Shown here piece by piece: positions 61,562-64,000 of a stretch of DNA of 64,000 nt. Position 1 is the stretch's first letter. Every line of letters starts with the position of its first letter. The notes under the pieces are model-generated. The model was given only the letters and a program-made list of their open reading frames with translations, had not been told where the DNA came from and did no database searches. The translations under genes and the position numbers were made by a program. Source of the stretch: Roseateles sp. (lineage in GTDB: Bacteria; Pseudomonadota; Gammaproteobacteria; Burkholderiales; Burkholderiaceae_C); NCBI GenBank assembly GCA_019234295.1, contig JAFALK010000073.1, positions 1-64,000 on the forward strand, read 5' to 3'.

Positions 61562-62434
61562 ATGGACCTGCCCGATCTGCCTTGTTACCTGAACGGCGAG
61601 TACCTGCCCCTGCCCGAGGCGCGCATCTCGCCCATGGACCGCGGTTTCTTGTTCGGCGACGGCGTCTACGACGCCTTGCCGGTCTACGGCCGGCGCGCCT
61701 TTCGCTTCGACGCGCACATGGAGCGGCTCGATCACGGCCTTGCCAAGCTGCGCATCGCCAACCCGCTCACGCGGGCCGACTGGCTGACCATGGTGCGCAA
61801 GCTCATCGCCACCCTGCCGGAAGAGAACCAGCTCGTCTACGTGCAGGTCACGCGCGGCGTGGCGCCGCGCAAGCACCCAATGCCGCCGGACATCGAGCCC
61901 ACCGTGTTCGCCTATACCTCGCCCCTTGCCGGGGTTCCCGAGGCGGATCGGCATCACGGCGTGGCCTGCGTGACCGCGCGCGATTTCCGCTGGGAGCGCT
62001 GCGACATCAAGAGCATCTCCTTGTTAGGAAATGTGCTGGCGCGCCAGCTGGCGGTGGATGCAGGCGCGGCCGAGACCATCCTGCTGCGCGACGGCTTCCT
62101 GACCGAGGCTTCGAGCGCCAATGTCTGGATCGTCAAGGAAGGCGCCTTACTGGGACCGCCCATGAGCGAGCATGTGCTGCCGGGCGTGCGCGTGGGCCTT
62201 TTGAAGGAGCTCTGCGAGGAGTGCGGCATCGGCTACAACTTGCGCCCGATCTCCGAGGCCGAGCTTTTTGCGGCGGACGAGGTTCTGATCAGTTCTGCTG
62301 GCCGAGAGGTGCTGGCGGTGACGACGCTGGATCATGAGCCGATCGGGCATGGCGCGCTGCGCGGCAAGCCGGGGCCGGTCTACGCGCGTCTGTACGAGGC
62401 CTACCAAAAGGCCAAACTGACCCAATCTGTCTGA
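61562..62434 (+). CDS. dat: D-amino acid aminotransferase (class IV)
   Basis: A 290-aa PLP enzyme of the branched-chain/D-alanine transaminase fold. RISPMDRGFLFGDGVYDALP, the PLP Lys in CDIKSISLLGNVLA, and LTEASSANVWIVKEG are visible. It interconverts D-alanine and alpha-keto acids. CGGAGGCCGT precedes the ATG at 61562. Two bases separate it from the ybeD start, which matches the dac/dat/ybeD gene order of betaproteobacteria. Confidence 0.92.
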   Translation: MDLPDLPCYLNGEYLPLPEARISPMDRGFLFGDGVYDALPVYGRRAFRFDAHMERLDHGLAKLRIANPLTRADWLTMVRKLIATLPEENQLVYVQVTRGVAPRKHPMPPDIEPTVFAYTSPLAGVPEADRHHGVACVTARDFRWERCDIKSISLLGNVLARQLAVDAGAAETILLRDGFLTEASSANVWIVKEGALLGPPMSEHVLPGVRVGLLKELCEECGIGYNLRPISEAELFAADEVLISSAGREVLAVTTLDHEPIGHGALRGKPGPVYARLYEAYQKAKLTQSV

Positions 62435-62436
62435 TC

Positions 62437-62718
62437 ATGATGAACACGCCCATTCCGCCCGAGCAGTCGCTGATCGAATATCCGTCCCGCTTTCCCATCA
62501 AGGTGATGGGTGCGCAGGTCGAGGGTTTCGTCGAGGCCATTGCCATCGTCGCGCGCTCCTTCGACCCCGGCTTTGACGCCTCCACCATCGAGCAGCGCCC
62601 CAGCAGCGGCGGCAACTACCTGGGCCTAACGATCACCATCACGGCCACCAGTCGCGAACAACTCGACGAGCTGTACCGCACGCTCACGACGCATCCAATG
62701 GTCAAGGTCGTGCTCTAG
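62437..62718 (+). CDS. ybeD: YbeD-like DUF493 protein
   Basis: A 93-aa DUF493 protein. IEYPSRFPIKVMGAQVEGFV and the ending TTHPMVKVVL match YbeD, a small ferredoxin-like regulatory fold. In most betaproteobacteria it is followed by lipB and lipA; here the next gene is a lipoprotein at 62912. The gap 62719-62911 shows nothing recognisable. Confidence 0.92.
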   Translation: MMNTPIPPEQSLIEYPSRFPIKVMGAQVEGFVEAIAIVARSFDPGFDASTIEQRPSSGGNYLGLTITITATSREQLDELYRTLTTHPMVKVVL

Positions 62719-62911
62719 TTGGGGTTATTCACTGACCGAGCGCATTGCGCAGCCCGATCGCATTACTTCTGCTCACACGTTTTCCGCACGCAGCAAAACT
62801 TTGAAAGCTGGCGCGGTGCACAGTTGCTTCTTGTCGACGGGCTGTTCGTGCCGGACGACGCGCTCAGGAGCCTGCGGGCGTTGACGCAGGCGTGTACTCG
62901 AGGAGCAGCAC

Positions 62912-64000
62912 ATGAAATTCCGGTCTTCAATATGGGGCCTGGCCGCCGCGCTGGTGGTCACCCTGGTGGCCTGCGGCGGTGGGTCCGGCGGTAGCTCCGG
63001 CGGCAACACGTCGGCGCCCAGCAACAACCCCGGTGGTGGCACGACCGTCAGCGGCACCTCCCCGGGCGCCATGAGTTCGGGTGCGATCACGGCCTTCGGC
63101 AGTGTCTTCATCAACGAGCATGAATACGATGTAGCCAAGGCCGGCCTGATCGACGACGACACCGGGCAAACGATGAACATTGCCGGCCTGGAGGTCGGCC
63201 AGGTGCTCGACGTCAAGGTCGCATCCACCAGCACCGCCATGGCGCCGGCTGCGGAAATGCTGCACATGCACCCGTTGGTGCGCGGCTACGTCGACGCCTC
63301 CGCATCCAACAGCATCACGGTCATGGGCCAGACGGTGCAGCTGTCCAGTAGCACGCTGTTCAGCGACCATCGTGCCTGCGTCTTCGCCGCCAGCAGTCCC
63401 TGCACCGCCGTCAGCGGCATCGGCGGCCTGGCCACGACCAGCGGCAGCACGCCCGGCAGCTACGTCGTCGTTGACGGGTTTTTGTTCAATTCCGGTGGTA
63501 GTACCGTCAACGTGATCGCCTCCCTGGTGGCGGTGTTCGACGCTCCGGGGACCTCGCCCGGTGCGGCGGCCTTCAAGGTCGAAGGCTCGATCAGTGCTGT
63601 GGGCACGAACAGCATCACGATCGGCGGTCTGACGGTGAATACCGCCAACGCCAAGTGCTTCGGCTCCGGGGCGAGCATGTCCTGCGCCTTCAGCACCGGC
63701 CAGGTGGTGTCGGCCATCTCCTCGGCGGCGCCCAGCCTGCCGGCGACGAGCTTCGACGCCAAGGCCGTCATGCTCCGAGATCGCCTGCCCGTGACCATGG
63801 CCGGCGCCACGCTGGAACTGCAGGGCGGTGTCTCTGCGGTCAACGGTACGAGCTTCACCCTGCGCGGCATCAGCGTGGATGCCTCCGGCCTGCCGGCGGG
63901 CACATCCCTGCCGGTCGTGGGCGACATCGTGCGTGTGCTCGGCACCGTTGGCGCCAGCGGCACCTCGATCTCGGCCACCAGCGTGCGGATCCTGCGCGCC
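62912..64000 (+). CDS. DUF5666-like lipoprotein, 3' end outside the window
   Basis: The frame is open from the ATG at 62912 (GAGGAG 7 bases upstream) to the window edge, 363 codons without a stop. VVTLVACGGGSGGSSGG is a lipobox (LVAC) followed by a Gly/Ser-rich linker. The rest contains repeated beta segments of the type AITAFGSVFINEHEYD and GGLTVNTANA. These match DUF5666 repeats, beta-rich domains of secreted lipoproteins in betaproteobacteria. Function unknown. Confidence 0.8.
   Translation, partial: MKFRSSIWGLAAALVVTLVACGGGSGGSSGGNTSAPSNNPGGGTTVSGTSPGAMSSGAITAFGSVFINEHEYDVAKAGLIDDDTGQTMNIAGLEVGQVLDVKVASTSTAMAPAAEMLHMHPLVRGYVDASASNSITVMGQTVQLSSSTLFSDHRACVFAASSPCTAVSGIGGLATTSGSTPGSYVVVDGFLFNSGGSTVNVIASLVAVFDAPGTSPGAAAFKVEGSISAVGTNSITIGGLTVNTANAKCFGSGASMSCAFSTGQVVSAISSAAPSLPATSFDAKAVMLRDRLPVTMAGATLELQGGVSAVNGTSFTLRGISVDASGLPAGTSLPVVGDIVRVLGTVGASGTSISATSVRILRA

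Noticed and set aside
62719-62994. 91-aa plus-strand frame after ybeD
   Set aside because: It overlaps the start of the lipoprotein gene, has no ribosome binding site and no recognisable sequence.

Overview
The window looks like chromosome of a high-GC betaproteobacterium in the Burkholderiales (Sphaerotilaceae/Comamonadaceae type, for example Roseateles relatives). This is inferred from the betaproteobacterial porin, the torF-like porin/glnK/amtB unit, the dac/dat/ybeD order, the Aer-like receptors and strong codon bias. I saw no complete mobile element, CRISPR array, tRNA or rRNA. One stretch (about 57.55-57.73 kb) resembles degenerate structured RNA, possibly the 5' part of a group II intron.

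Layout. 0-3.1 kb: a YncE-like beta-propeller gene (cut by the window edge) divergent from a large TonB-dependent receptor, with an inverted repeat between them. 3.4-9.6 kb: a DUF2132 gene and a signalling block of an Aer-like chemoreceptor overlapping a PAS-PAS-GGDEF-EAL protein, then a convergent membrane diguanylate cyclase. 9.8-25.9 kb: two paralogous winged-helix/AAA-ATPase regulators (about 950-960 aa), each next to a paralogous small protein of about 70 aa. One pair adjoins a Cys-rich protein and a patatin-like lipoprotein, the other a NodT/MFP/RND efflux operon. A TetR-MarR chimeric regulator and an LpxO-like lipid A hydroxylase lie between them. 25.9-30.4 kb: MgtC/SapB protein, pirin, an MscS-type channel and an RRM protein.

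30.8-35.3 kb: aromatic hydroxylase cluster A (two FAD hydroxylases and a small protein) divergent from a TetR regulator with a perfect palindromic operator. 35.3-43.4 kb: two chemoreceptors, an FNR-type Fe-S regulator overlapping a GGDEF-EAL protein, and a Sel1-repeat protein. 43.7-54.5 kb: a porin and catabolic cluster B, with FadL-type uptake porin, extradiol dioxygenase, FAH-family hydrolase, FAD hydroxylase, MDR oxidoreductase, acyl-CoA ligase and LysR. It is read from a TetR-controlled divergent promoter. The products suggest uptake, ring hydroxylation, meta-cleavage, hydrolysis and CoA activation of an aromatic compound. 54.8-57.5 kb: porin-glnK-amtB behind a sigma-54 promoter with NtrC-like sites. 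57.9-64 kb: HemJ, VanZ-like protein, ferredoxin, hydrolase, D,D-carboxypeptidase, D-amino-acid transaminase, YbeD and a partial DUF5666-like lipoprotein.

The most unusual signals are: a three-part motif, ACCG-N6-GACGACTT-N17-ACRCT, found with identical spacing at six intergenic sites before plus-strand genes; the duplicated regulator/small-protein pairs, three of whose flanks carry that motif; the TetR-MarR fusion; and an orphan copy at 30.6 kb of the cluster B TetR operator, 23 kb from its regulator.
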